Shown: positions 35,665 through 46,712 of the stretch, in pieces
Layout of the letters: each line of letters opens with the position of its first letter
Position numbering within the stretch: position 1 is the first letter of the stretch
NCBI RefSeq assembly: GCF_910592395.1
Contig: NC_088320.1
Coordinates: forward strand, 248,001 to 312,000
Length of the DNA: 64,000 bases
Origin: Lineus longissimus
Lineage: Eukaryota; Nemertea; Pilidiophora; Heteronemertea; Lineidae
Direction of reading: 5' to 3'
Notes under the pieces: generated by a model
Seen by the model: the letters and a program-made list of their open reading frames with translations, nothing else
Told to the model about the DNA's origin: nothing
Databases searched by the model: none
Program-made: the position numbers and the translations under genes

Positions 35665-36774
35665 TCAGCACTTGCGCATTGCGGCATATATCAGTTTGCG
35701 TCGAGGCATCGGAATCATGTGCATAGCAATCTGTTTCCTGTACAGACATTTGTTCCTCTGGAATCTCACGTGGTAGAATAAAAATTCCTTGGCGTGCACA
35801 TGGGCGATAGAGGTCGCCAGCATACCGGATATATAAATGTCTTCAATCCATATAGAGGGCGTTGTGAGCGTGTTGTTGAGAAGCACGTCGACGGCTGACG
35901 TGGAAAATGCGTAAGCGGTGCCGGAGCAGTGGGTCGGGTAGAACGTGTCACTGTATTCCTTCTCACTTATGTGCCACCTGTAATCATCACTCCGGACCGC
36001 CTTAATTCCTTTTCGGACGGCACACAAAAAGAACTTGTCAAATTTAGGCTGATAGTGTCGCAATCTTGATAAAAGTACATCCGGGTTTATAAGCATGTCG
36101 TCATCAGCTTTCAAAACAAAACGTGCACTCGTACAGAAATCTTTTAACCAATTCAACATGGCTACCGACTTGATGGTCAAATTTCGGTATGTGTCTAAAA
36201 AGTCTAATTGAATGACGTCATTGTAATGCGCCTTCTCTCGTTGCAGGAAGTTCTGTTGAGCGCCATCTAACGTCGACCCGAAGATGTACACCACGGTCAT
36301 CTTGTTTTTGACCTTGTTTTCAGATGACCCCCAGTTTTCCCGAATAAGCTGCCGACGTTCAATATGAGTAATGGCTGAGGCCACGACAACTATCAGCTCT
36401 GGCTGCTCCTGCACGCAGATCATTGGACAATTCAAAATATAACGGCTTGGTGGAAATCCCCGCCATTCTGGTAGAATCCCGCTGTAGTCGCGTATAAAAC
36501 GGTCGTAAAAGGTCCCGGCCTTGACTTGTTTCACTTTGGTTTGGGAGGTTGCAAGACCAAGGATGACATGAGTCATCCCAGTGTCAATCGATGCGGTATG
36601 CGCAATTTCATGGTTTTTGTTCATCTTGACGTATCCTTGTCTTGGTCTGTTATCGTTCTGCAAATTGTGTCCCAGCCAAAAAATCCCGGAGGTCGTGAAC
36701 AGACCCATAACACACATCAATGTTTTGGCAGAGCTCAATGAGGTGAAGCGACATGAGCGACGCCCTTGTGGCAT
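35665..36774 (-). CDS. Beta-1,3-galactosyltransferase family protein (GT31), copy 2
   Basis: 369 aa, one exon. A short basic N-terminus is followed by a membrane anchor at about residues 17-36 and a stem. The catalytic domain has ERRQLIRENWG, VVYIFG, YNDVIQLDFLDTYRNLTIKS, LKADDDMLIN (DDD at about 224-226), HCSGTAYAFS and WIEDIYISGMLA. These are the standard GT31 donor-sugar and Mn-binding motifs. It is closer in motif wording to copy 3 (FLDTYRNLT, EDIYI.GILA-type) than to copy 1. Donor and acceptor cannot be told from sequence. Confidence 0.9.
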   Translation of the reverse strand: MPQGRRSCRFTSLSSAKTLMCVMGLFTTSGIFWLGHNLQNDNRPRQGYVKMNKNHEIAHTASIDTGMTHVILGLATSQTKVKQVKAGTFYDRFIRDYSGILPEWRGFPPSRYILNCPMICVQEQPELIVVVASAITHIERRQLIRENWGSSENKVKNKMTVVYIFGSTLDGAQQNFLQREKAHYNDVIQLDFLDTYRNLTIKSVAMLNWLKDFCTSARFVLKADDDMLINPDVLLSRLRHYQPKFDKFFLCAVRKGIKAVRSDDYRWHISEKEYSDTFYPTHCSGTAYAFSTSAVDVLLNNTLTTPSIWIEDIYISGMLATSIAHVHAKEFLFYHVRFQRNKCLYRKQIAMHMIPMPRRKLIYAAMRKC

Positions 36775-37462
36775 CTCTTGGGGCTCCTTTCAACCCCCGA
36801 TGGATTGGAAACTTTTCGGCCGCTGGAAAAAAGAGAGCAAACAAAGTAATAAACAACGCCATCTACCGAATGATCATGAAATTGCGCGCCTTTCGCAGCA
36901 GTGGTCGTTCGCGATACGGAGAAACTTGAGCGACCCGACGATAACGAGAGGTGTACAGAGTCAACTTACCGGGAACTCACCCTTGCATTACTTGAATTAA
37001 CATCCGTAAATCAGGCTGCTGTAAAATCTGGAGTAACCACAGTCTGGGCGGCTGGATGAAGCCTTTAAGAGAGTAACCAATTGGATCGTCTCAAACATCA
37101 TGTTATAGTTTTAGTCCGAGCACTGGCATCTCTAAGTACATAATACGAAGTTTTGGGACACGTTCAAGTTCATCTTTCTAAAGAGACTATGAGAAAGAAT
37201 TACCTACCTTAAAAATCTCAGGAAATTTCTAGCTGTCCATCACAATGAAGTGAAACTTCCACCAACGAGAGAGCCCTACTCGTCCTTGCTAAGCCAGTCA
37301 ACAGATCTCCGTGACCGAACACGGCATCAAAATCAAGGAGACATTGTAAAGGCACACAATATCACACAATATCACGAACAACGGGTTCTCCGTCTTGCTC
37401 TGATTATGGCCATGTATGCGTCATGTTTCGATACGACTTCCTTGAAGTCGTCCGCGCGTGGC

Positions 37463-37580
37463 ATTAGTGAGGTTTCGCAACCACCCGTTTAGGCCCTACG
37501 ACGACGTTTATCTATTGTGTGAGTTTACCTGATAAACGTCGTCGAAGGGCCTAACCGGGCGGTTGCGAAACCTCCCTAAT
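37463..37580. repeat. 49-bp-arm inverted repeat (hairpin)
   Basis: The left arm (37463-37511) and the right arm (37532-37580) are inverted copies with about five mismatches and a 20-nt loop. Matching cores are GAGGTTTCGCAACC and CGACGACGTTTAT. Either a small foldback transposon or a transcribed hairpin. Confidence 0.8.
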
Positions 37581-40085
37581 AGCTCCATTAAACGTCGGCT
37601 TGTGAAGTTAACGGAACGGGAAACCTCGTTCGAGGTAATCATAAATATAAGAGTATACATGACTTTGAATCAACTTACAGCAAGGCAACGACGTTATACC
37701 TGGTCTTCTATCAACCACTCCATGTAAAGTAGCGCTCATCATATCATACTTTCCAATATTCATCTGGATATTACGAGATATATACTTCAGGCGACTTCTT
37801 GCTTCATTTGTCTTCTCTCGGAGGGAACAATCAGTCCGAGCAGGTGCCCATCTGACGAACAAAACTTTCGCATCTCATCAAACTTATCCTACATTTAGGC
37901 GGGGTACCCATCATGATACAGATCACCCAGGAGCAAGGTTACCAATGATCTGTACCCAGGGACAGACCATTGTGACGATTATGGGTAAGCTCCTGATCTG
38001 TATCCAGGTTAGAGATTACCCTGGGCAAAGTCCTCATGTGGACCCTTATCCATACGTCTCAACACACAAAAAGATGGAAGACAATTTCTGTATAAATCAT
38101 GGTTTTATTCAAAACGAGTTTTTTACGGGTATACTAAACATGGAACATTAACATGACATGAATTGGAATATGCTGGTAAGTGTATATTATTGGCAGTGAA
38201 CTTCATTTCCAATCCTAACCGTATATATTAAATAAGTGAAAAGTTTTTGAGAAACAAATGCCATCAGCAGATTACATCAATTTTGGTACTGCAAAGTAGG
38301 TCAGGAGCTGTTGTGTGATGGTGTTCCATCACAAAGTTTCAAAGTCATGATGACTCCCACCCAAGCTCACAGTACTCTAAATGATAAAAGTTTGCACACT
38401 CTTTCGGTGGGTTTAGATATTATCAAGACACTTAATAATTTCAATAAATTATTACATACAACACTTTGATGTTCTTGGATAGCCAATCAGGGGGAGTTAT
38501 CGGTGGTGAAGGATGGATATCAGACACAACAATGGTGGATTGGCATGGCAGTGCATTGCCATCTTAAAGGTAGCAGTCATGCAGTTTATGTACAAATTAC
38601 ATAATCTAGATACCTTAATGTCCATTCCCTTATGGTATATTTCTACAAAATGTAAACAAGCACCATAGTAATAACTGAACACAAGGAAATATGCAGCAAT
38701 TTGCACAAAATATTGGCAAAAAGTTTTACCTAAAATCAGTAAATTGTTTGTGTAAATTGCAGAATATGTTCCTAATATTACTAATATTTGTTGATTGCAC
38801 AATAGCCGCTGAACCAGACTAGTCTTAAAATACCAAATGCACATTCAGAGTACCTTGTTCCAAGCAATATGTGATCGCCTCTGATGATCAATGCTGTTGA
38901 TGTAAACACCCTCAGCCAGATGTTCATTATTCACCTTATAAAACACGACACGTCGTGGTAACCTTGAAGGGGATTTCACACAACCAACGTTTCAGCCTAC
39001 TTTTTACATTTTCTGGGGCGGTGAAAATGAACCTTCTAATTTCCTGTTTATAAGTTCAGCACAGATCAGTTAGCTTGACTCGCCCAGATGAACATGTGGA
39101 CAATAGGGCCTGCAGTTTCCATTCAGAAACTAGCGTATGACTTGATGCGTTTATACCGATTGAGACTCAGTAAGGGCAATGTATTACTCCTATGAAGCTC
39201 TGACATCAACACCAAACCAATCACCCTCAAACCTTGTGAAACCTACTCACTGCAATTATCATTTGTGCGCACTTATCAACAACTGAAGTTTGGTAATGGA
39301 ATTAAATGGGAAAAGAAGATTGATCACTCAGCATCAATTCTCTGGAGAATAATGTTTTCAACACAACCAAATGATTATTGTATCATGATTACATTTTCCA
39401 TGGAAACTATTATCTTGTCTGGATACATGTTATAAGACCAGCAAGGATAGAGCTTATTTCCATGGTATCAACACCGACACCAAGCTTTGCATTGGCCATA
39501 GAAGCAAGGAAAACATTGATATTGACATTGACAGGTTTTCCTTCAAAGGAAGGCAAAATGAATGCATCACAGAACATGTTAACCCCTCAGGCAGTCTCCC
39601 CTCACTGTTCCTTTGTGCTGTTTCCCCTTGTTTCACGTTTGCCTATGATGCCCCACACACTAAATGAACATTAGTTTGGTCCACCAGGGGATCATATAGA
39701 TGCTACCATCAATAAATAATAACAAAAAATACATAAATATCTCAATAACATCAGGAACCAATGGATTATGCTGCACCTAAACTTGGATCTAAATGATAGT
39801 ATACACAATTATAAAATGGTTATCAAGTAAAGCAATCACCCGGTGGTTTAAATTGAACTTATGATTACAAATGGTTTAAGGCTAAGTATCTGACTTGTGT
39901 TTATCAATAATAGTTGAGATGACACACCAAGTTGGTAACTTGGCCAATTATCACACAACATCAAATGACATGATTGGTAGTGCTACAATGGGACAGGTGT
40001 CATGCCTGCTTCATGATACAACCTAGCGACATCAAGTGAGCACATCAGGAACCACTCATCAGGCTGTCGTGTCTTCTACGCACCA
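37581..40085. other. AT-rich spacer, probably 3' UTR of GT31 copy 3 plus intergenic
   Basis: No coding exon recognised. The sequence is AT-rich and contains an AATAAA on the minus strand near 38103, which could end a long 3' UTR of the gene that stops at 40086. Confidence 0.4.
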
Positions 40086-41195
40086 TCAGCACTTAAGATC
40101 GCGTTGATGCAGCGCCTTCCAAATAGACCGCAGCTCTGACGGTGAAACTCTATGACTCGTGATCAATCTCTTAAACGAACACGGCTTGCCGATTGTCGTT
40201 TTCCAAAACTGGAAGCCCTTGTGATGAATGTGACGCATGCCCACTTTTCTGGCCAAGATGCCAGTGATGTAAATATCCTCCAACCAAAATATGGGCGTCT
40301 CCTTTGATTTTGAGAACAGATCGGCAGCGATGTTGATGGAGAAAGAATAAGCGGACCCAGAGCAATAGTTTGGATATCTTGCCTGCGGGAATTCCCCCTT
40401 TGGCACAAACCATTTGGATTTTTTATTTCGTATCGGTGAAGCGCCGACTTGTAATGAACAGAAAAAGAAGCGTGGATATTGTACTCGGCGTAACCCCGCT
40501 AGTAAGTTAGGTACGTGGACAAACATGTCATCATCAGCTTTCAATCCATACTGCGCACTTGAGCAATACGTTGCAATCCACTTCTGCAACAAGATCGATT
40601 TCAGCGTTAAATTGCGATACGTATCTAAAAAATTGCCCTGAATGATATCGTGATAAATGTCATTCTCCTCTTCTAACTGGCGTTGGAAAGTCTTATTCAA
40701 AGTCCGTCCAGTTAGAAATGCCACCCTGACACCCATGTCAATCTTTTTCGTGTACGAACCCCAGGTCTCACGTATCGCTGTTCGTTTGTTGAAAACATCA
40801 ACACTACATGTCACCACAATGATTAGACGCACATACCCACCCTCCTTGTGACATAAATCTTGCTGGTTCATCAGAAAATCATCATCGTCAGAACCCTCTT
40901 GCATTATTATCTCATCCTCCTCATCCACATCAACCTCAGAATCGTCTAAATCTCCAAAATAAATATTTGGCAAATTCGTTTGTTTTTCTAATGCAAAGTT
41001 ATAATCCATGATGTCATTTACCATCGGTCGATTGAAGCTTCTCTGCGTCACATTGACCATGCTAACAACCGGAAGATGCCGTATGGTTGTCATGACGACG
41101 ACGGGGTAGTTGACATAGATGACGTAACAGATGATGTTGAACATGCAACAGATGATGAGGATAGTGAAGGCGACACGGCGGGTCTTGCTGACCAT
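40086..41195 (-). CDS. Beta-1,3-galactosyltransferase family protein (GT31), copy 3
   Basis: 369 aa, uninterrupted. A basic stub and signal anchor lie at about residues 9-30. The stem contains an unusually acidic stretch (DLDDSEVDVDEEDE and GSDDDD, about 82-106). Catalytic motifs are KRTAIRETWGSY, VAFLTG, YHDIIQGNFLDTYRNLTLKS, LKADDDMFVH (DDD at about 221-223), YCSGSAYSFS and WLEDIYITGILA. A splice acceptor (CTCTTTCTAG) lies about 23 bp before the ATG, so the 5' UTR is spliced. A donor-like GTGAGT at about 43272 could belong to the upstream exon, which would place the large minisatellite in this intron (inference). Confidence 0.9.
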   Translation of the reverse strand: MVSKTRRVAFTILIICCMFNIICYVIYVNYPVVVMTTIRHLPVVSMVNVTQRSFNRPMVNDIMDYNFALEKQTNLPNIYFGDLDDSEVDVDEEDEIIMQEGSDDDDFLMNQQDLCHKEGGYVRLIIVVTCSVDVFNKRTAIRETWGSYTKKIDMGVRVAFLTGRTLNKTFQRQLEEENDIYHDIIQGNFLDTYRNLTLKSILLQKWIATYCSSAQYGLKADDDMFVHVPNLLAGLRRVQYPRFFFCSLQVGASPIRNKKSKWFVPKGEFPQARYPNYCSGSAYSFSINIAADLFSKSKETPIFWLEDIYITGILARKVGMRHIHHKGFQFWKTTIGKPCSFKRLITSHRVSPSELRSIWKALHQRDLKC

Positions 41196-41264
41196 CGGGT
41201 TGGTGTGCGAGTCACTAGAAAGAGACGGAGAAGATAATCATGATCAGTAACTGGAACCACCACT

Positions 41265-42870
41265 ACATGCTAGTCCACCCCCTGCTGTCCCTACATGCTA
41301 TTCCACCCCCCCTGCTGTCCCTACATGCTATTCCACCCCCCCTGCTGTCCCTACATGCTAGTCCACCCCCCTGCTGTCCCTACATGCTAGTCCACCCCCC
41401 TGCTGTCCCTACATGCTAGTCCACCCCCCTGCTGCCCCTACATGCTAGTCCACCCCCTGCTGTCCCTACATGCTAGTCCACCCCCTGCTGTCCCTACATG
41501 CTATTCCACCCCCTGCTGTCCCTACATGCCAGTCCACCCCCTGCTGTCCCTACATGCTATTCCACCCCCTGCTGTCCCTACATGCTAGTCCACCCCCTGC
41601 TGTCCCTACATGCTAGTCCACCCCCTGCTGTCCCTACATGCTAGTCCACCCCCTGCTGTCCCTACATGCCAGTCCACCCCCTGCTGTCCCTACATGCCAG
41701 TCCACCCCCTGCTGTCCCTACATGCCAGTCCACCCCCTGCTGTCCCTACATGCTAGTCCACCCCCTGCTGTCCCTACATGCTAGTCCACCCCCTGCTGTC
41801 CCTACATGCCAGTCCACCCCCCTGCTGTCCCTACATGCTAGTCCACCCCCTGCTGTCCCTACATGCCAGTCCACCCCCTGCTGTCCCTACATGCTATTCC
41901 ACACCCCTGCTGTCCCTACATGCCAGTCCACCCCCTACTGTCCCTACATGCCAGTCCACACCCCTGCTGTCCCTACATGCTATTCCACCCCCCCTGCTGT
42001 CCCTACATGCCAGTCCACACCCCTGCTGTCCCTACATGCCAGTCCACCCCCTGCTGTCCCTACATGCTAGTCCACCCCCTGCTGTCCCTACATGCTAGTC
42101 CACCCCCTGCTGTCCCTACATGCTAGTCCACCCCCTGCTGTCCCTACATGCTAGTCCAACCCCCTGCTGTCCCTACATGCCAGTCCACCCCCTGCTGTCC
42201 CTACATGCTAGTCCACCCCCTGCTGTCCCTACATGCTAGTCCACCCCCTGCTGTCCCTACATGCTAGTCCACCCCCTGCTGTCCCTACATGCTAGTCCAC
42301 CCCCTGCTGTCCCTACATGCTAGTCCACCCCCTGCTGTCCCTACATGCTAGTCCACCCCCTGCTGTCCCTACATGCTAGTCCACCCCCTGCTGTCCCTAC
42401 ATGCTAGTCCACCCCCCCCCTGCTGTCCCTACATGCTAGTCCACCCCCTGCTGTCCCTACATGCCAGGCCACCCCCCCCCCTGCTGTCCCTACATGCTAG
42501 TCCACCCCCTGCTGTCCCTACATGCTAGTCCACCCCCTGCTGTCCCTACATGCTAGTCCACCCCCTGCTGTCCCTACATGCTAGTCCACCCCCTGCTGTC
42601 CCTACATGCTAGTCCACCCCCTGCTGTCCCTACATGCTAGTCCACCCCCTGCTGTCCCTACATGCTAGTCCACCCCCTACTGTCCCTACATGCTAGTCCA
42701 CCCCCTGCTGTCCCTACATGCCAGTCCACCCCCTGCTGTCCCTACATGCTAGTCCACCCCCTGCTGTCCCTACATGCTAGTCCACCCCCCCTGCTGTCCC
42801 TACATGCTAGTCCACCCCCCCCTGCTGTCCCTACATGCCAGTCCACCCCCCCCCCCCCCTGCTGTCCCTT
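41265..42870. repeat. 28-bp C-rich minisatellite (about 57 copies)
   Basis: Tandem copies of a 28-bp unit, CTACATGCTAGTCCACCCCC then TGCTGTCC. Variation is mostly CTAGT/CCAGT/CTATT and C-run length (5 to more than 10 C). The array ends in a long C-run. Every copy carries the GGGGG and GGG tracts on the minus strand. Confidence 0.97.
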
Positions 42871-44678
42871 TAATCAATCTCTCCATGAGATATCAGGCGA
42901 TACTGCTACATATGATCAATATCCCATTGAACTGTCCTCCTCAACACCGAGACAGCTAAATGAGAGTGTGTATAGCTACAATCAGCTTGTTATACGTCAT
43001 AGCCTCTGAATCATGTGTCTGCCATAGATTTTTCATCTTCTGTAATCATTCCTTATCTGATAGATGTTAAGATAGAACCAGTTAATTGCATGCAGCTAGC
43101 TAGCATAGGCAGCCCAAGATTACACTGTTCATTCAATTGATGCCACAAAGATTTCTGACTTGACGTCAAGCAAGCTTAGCGATGCCCCCTTTCCCTATCG
43201 AGATGATTGGACGTTAATCTGTGGCATTGACCGATCAAACGTTACCTAAAAGTATATGAGCTGTTACTCACCACGAGGGATGGCAGACTCTAATGACAAT
43301 GAATCGTCGTCATGACAAGTTATGCTTAGTCCTACATGAGTCACTAGCACTGTTAACAACACAACCAGATTCACAAGAAACTCCAGAGTGCGATGAAGAT
43401 GAAGATAGTTCTGGAAACGCCGGCCGAGACGGATTCTTACGCGACAATTTCATGTCAACACCACCGAGATTTCCACGAGACTGGCCCCCGTGGAATCCAA
43501 AATCACGATAACTTGCCCTTGACGTTACCATGGCAACTGGGAAAATAATTCTTACTTGCTGAGTCAATGACATCCCATGGCTTCCCATTGAGATGTGTCA
43601 TTTGTTCCCTTTGAATCAATCCGTCTGATATGATGAAATACGTCAACAGCTACTGATTAGTCTAATTAAACCCTGACCACGATGCATGCTAAAGACTTGT
43701 GGTGTTTATTTTAAGATGTCACGTCAATCATAACAATTGTCTGGCTAGATGAGGAGCTTTGGCCATTTGACCAGCGGTGCAGTCGAGGTTGATAGGCAAC
43801 ATTGACACAGCACTTAATGTGTTCAGTAGTCTGTTGTATCATAGGACGAATATCAGTCGGACGAGTCCCATCATCTCGAGGAACAACAAGACCCCCCCCC
43901 CTCCCAATGGGAGCGTCTCTTACCATCTCACTGTAAGTACTGCCAGCAAAGGAGCACATTTGGTCATTTTCTTTAGTATTGGCAATCAAGTAGGCTATCC
44001 CTCTGCCTCTATTCTGGTAAAAACATGCAAATTAGGTTCCAGAAGTTCAGCTAAAAGAACTTTGTCCTTGCCTAATAAAGCAATATTAGTAACATTCAAT
44101 TAGAATCCGACTAAGGTGACGATAAGAGGTTAGAGCCTTGAAGGGGCTCTGGCATTGGCAACATTGAAATATAAAGCATCTACTTGCAAACAATATAGAC
44201 ATAGAGGAACTTTCTAAGCATATGCAACAGTAGTTAGAGGTCAAATACACATGGATTTCAACTTCGAGCCCATGTCAATTTCATCCACAGAAGGTCCTGT
44301 ATTGTACTGGATCACTTAAAACTATCCCCTATGGCAATGACATCACCCAGTCTGTCAGTGTGAAGATGTTGGCCTGATGAAGCATCTAATCACTACACTC
44401 AAACAATGCAGATAAGTTGGGGATGCAGAGAACAATTCTAACAATAAGGGGGTTTGAATACATTGAACATGGAGACAATGAGCCTACCTTACAAGAGGGT
44501 GGAAGAAGAACTGGTGCTGAATGAAAATAATGATAAAGTGTGATCACAAGATCTCAACCAGGCAAACATGATGTCGAGTCCTTCGTGTCTGTGGTAAGCT
44601 GCATCTCCTGTGACTTGCTACCAGTTTCGTATTCACATTTCCTTCCACTTTGTGACAATCAACATGAGAACATATGAA
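42871..44678. other. Non-coding region upstream of GT31 copy 3
   Basis: May contain non-coding 5' exon(s) of GT31 copy 3 (minus-strand donor at about 43272). No conserved protein recognised in any frame. Confidence 0.4.
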
Positions 44679-44825
44679 CCTGTTGACAGTAGCTGGAACA
44701 GTGCTACCACCTAAACCTGTCGACAGTAGTAGGAACAGTGCTACCACCTAAACCTGTCGACAGTAGCAGGAACAGTGCTACCACCTAAACCTGTCGACAG
44801 CAGCAGGAACAGTGCTACCACCTAG
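44679..44825. repeat. 37-bp x 4 tandem repeat
   Basis: Four near-identical copies containing ACAGTGCTACCACCTAAACC and a GTCGAC site. Confidence 0.9.
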
Positions 44826-44858
44826 AGTCCCACACAACCCGAAAGACTCAACAGCAAC

Positions 44859-45050
44859 TTACAAAAGAAAGAAGCAAATAATAACAAGTGCAGCCAATAG
44901 CACGGCAAATTCCATGGACAAAAAACCTCCATCGGAAGTGTTTTTCCTTTTCTTGGCATTGCCAGACTTAAACTGAATGGCTGAGGGATCTGGTTTCTCA
45001 TCGCACCCGACTTGAGTCCCCCATTCTCTTGAAATTTCGAAGCGAGAGGT
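44859..45050 (-). CDS. Possible C-terminal exon of a tail-anchored protein
   Basis: One minus-strand frame ends in a hydrophobic segment (EFAVLLAALVIICFFLL) right before a TAA at 44861-44859. It is preceded by a basic patch (NAKKRKN) and a charged region (CDEKPDPSAIQF). This is the plan of a tail-anchored membrane protein. No ATG opens this frame, and a different frame looks natural a little upstream (SSQPENEPLASKFQENGG), so it is either the last exon of a gene I cannot join or a decayed fragment. Product unknown. Confidence 0.25.
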   Translation of the reverse strand, partial: TSRFEISREWGTQVGCDEKPDPSAIQFKSGNAKKRKNTSDGGFLSMEFAVLLAALVIICFFLL

Positions 45051-45682
45051 TCATTTTCTGGTTGACTAGATCTAACAAACATCTCCAACAAGACTCGTCT
45101 TTCGGCGGTGGGGCTATAAGTCTAGTCTCGCAAGGGCAGATCTACGAGTCTTGGAGGGTTTTTTATGTCAAATTTCATGGTGAATTTTCCTTAACAAGAT
45201 TATGTGTTTTTGCCACTCCACCTCCGGCCAAGTTGGAAACTACTTTGCTTGCACATTGAACAGCAAAACTCAGTGTTTTTTCAACTTAAAAACCGCTCTA
45301 TGGGAATTGGTTAAAAACATACACTGCCACCAGCTGGCTTTTCTTGGACAACAAGTCTGTTCAATGGAACATAAACAGCCTACAGATGAGTCATGAATCT
45401 TTAATTATGCTGATTAGCACTGATTGAGCAAATGAACGCACTTGAGATGGGACCAACAATGAAGTAATGAGTGAATCTCATCAATAGATTATGAGGCGAT
45501 CTTCACATGACTTCCTGTACACTCAAGACAATCAGTGCAATTAAATCAAGATCAACATTGGATTTCTTTATCATGGTAAAACAGTTGGGCAGTAAACTCA
45601 TATCAGATGCATTCCTAGAAGGCATTTTACACGGGTGGCCACACTAGCCCAGATCCCATTCATGGTGCCTACTGGCTACGGG

Positions 45683-45917
45683 TGTAGCCGTCAAGGCCAG
45701 AAAAGTTCACACGACCCGTAATTCCTTTTTAATGTTCGGTAAACTGTAAGAAAACCATTTATTTGTTAATCATTAACAGGTATAATGTACAGGTATTGGC
45801 TAAGAAAAAACTGAACAGAATATAATTTGAGAAAAACAAGTTTAAATAACTCACCAATTCGTGGCTAGTTTACTGGGTAAAAAATACACCGCTCCAAGGG
45901 CATGGCAGAAGACTAAC
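45683..45917 (-). repeat. BEL 3' LTR, missing about 207 bp of U3
   Basis: Matches the 3' 235 bp of the 442-bp 5' LTR without visible differences. The part corresponding to 50689-50895, which in the 5' LTR contains the TATA-like box, is absent and replaced by integrase-coding sequence. Confidence 0.9.
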
Positions 45918-46668
45918 ACAGTGATTTGTCAGGACAGCATCAAGCGAACGCTTGACTGAGCGTACTAATCGCTCCCATACGCCACCCATATGTGGCGCCT
46001 TTGGTGGAATGAAATGCCACTCAATACTTCTTTCAGCGAGACTCTTGTGGACTTTGTCCGAATCAATACTAGCTATTGCCTCCTTAAGCTCCCTGTTTGC
46101 TCCCACGAAGTTTGTACCGTTGTCGCTATAGATATGCCTCGGTGAGCCACGACGAGCGATGAACCTTCTAAGTGCTAAAATGAATGCATCAGCATTCAGT
46201 GAGGATGCTAATTCTAGGTGGACAGCACGAACTGACAAACTAGTGAGGAGACAAACCCAACGTTTCTCTCGACCACGGCTCCGCTTCACCATGATTGGTC
46301 CAAAGTAATCACAACCTGTATTATACCAGACAGAATTCATTTCAAAGCGAGCCAACGGAAGCTGAGCCATCTTTGGCACCCTAGATATTATGCGACGCCT
46401 ATGACAGATGCGACAAGCCTGAATTACACTTTTCACACGTGCACGAGCGCGCGTGATCCAGTATGTTTCGCGTAACCTAGCAATAGTGTGCTCAGCGCCT
46501 GCGTGATTTACGCCGATGTGTATTTTCAGAATCAACAAAGTGGCTATTGGATGCTTGCCAGGGACAATGATTTGATGCTTACTTTCATATGGAAAGGGAG
46601 CATTGGTCAAGCGACCACCGATCCTCAGAACACCATCAACCATTACCGGAGTCAGTGATTTCAACGAA
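45918..46668 (-). pseudogene. BEL/Pao integrase, truncated at both ends
   Basis: The frame contains the linker just before integrase (GVLRIGGRLTNAPFPYESKH), the zinc-binding region (HVGVNHAGAEHT-like IHIGVNHAG, then CRICHRRR) and the catalytic core up to IYSDNGTNFVG, ending at VWERLVRSVKRSLDAVLTNH. It then runs directly into the 3' LTR. The integrase C-terminus is therefore missing. Upstream it is joined, in a different frame from gag-pol, through the inserted tRNA fragment. It cannot be translated as one protein with the gag-pol frame. Confidence 0.85.
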
Positions 46669-46712
46669 CTGTCACGCGGGAGACCCGGGTTCGATTCCCG
46701 GCCGGAGAGCCA
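46669..46712 (+). other. tRNA-Asp-like 3' half with CCA end, inserted in pol
   Basis: A 44-nt plus-strand segment starts CTGTCAC (a tRNA-Asp anticodon loop with GTC), continues GCGGG, a T-arm with TTCGATT between CCGGG and CCCGG, and an acceptor 3' strand, and ends CCA. Its length equals positions 32 to 76 of a standard tRNA-Asp plus CCA. The 5' half of a tRNA is absent: BEL coding sequence abuts both sides. CCA is not encoded in animal tRNA genes, so the source was a mature tRNA molecule. Confidence 0.85.

Noticed and set aside
41666-43009. Cys/Pro/His-rich plus-strand proteins
   Set aside because: Translation of the 28-bp minisatellite; identical repeats appear in several frames.
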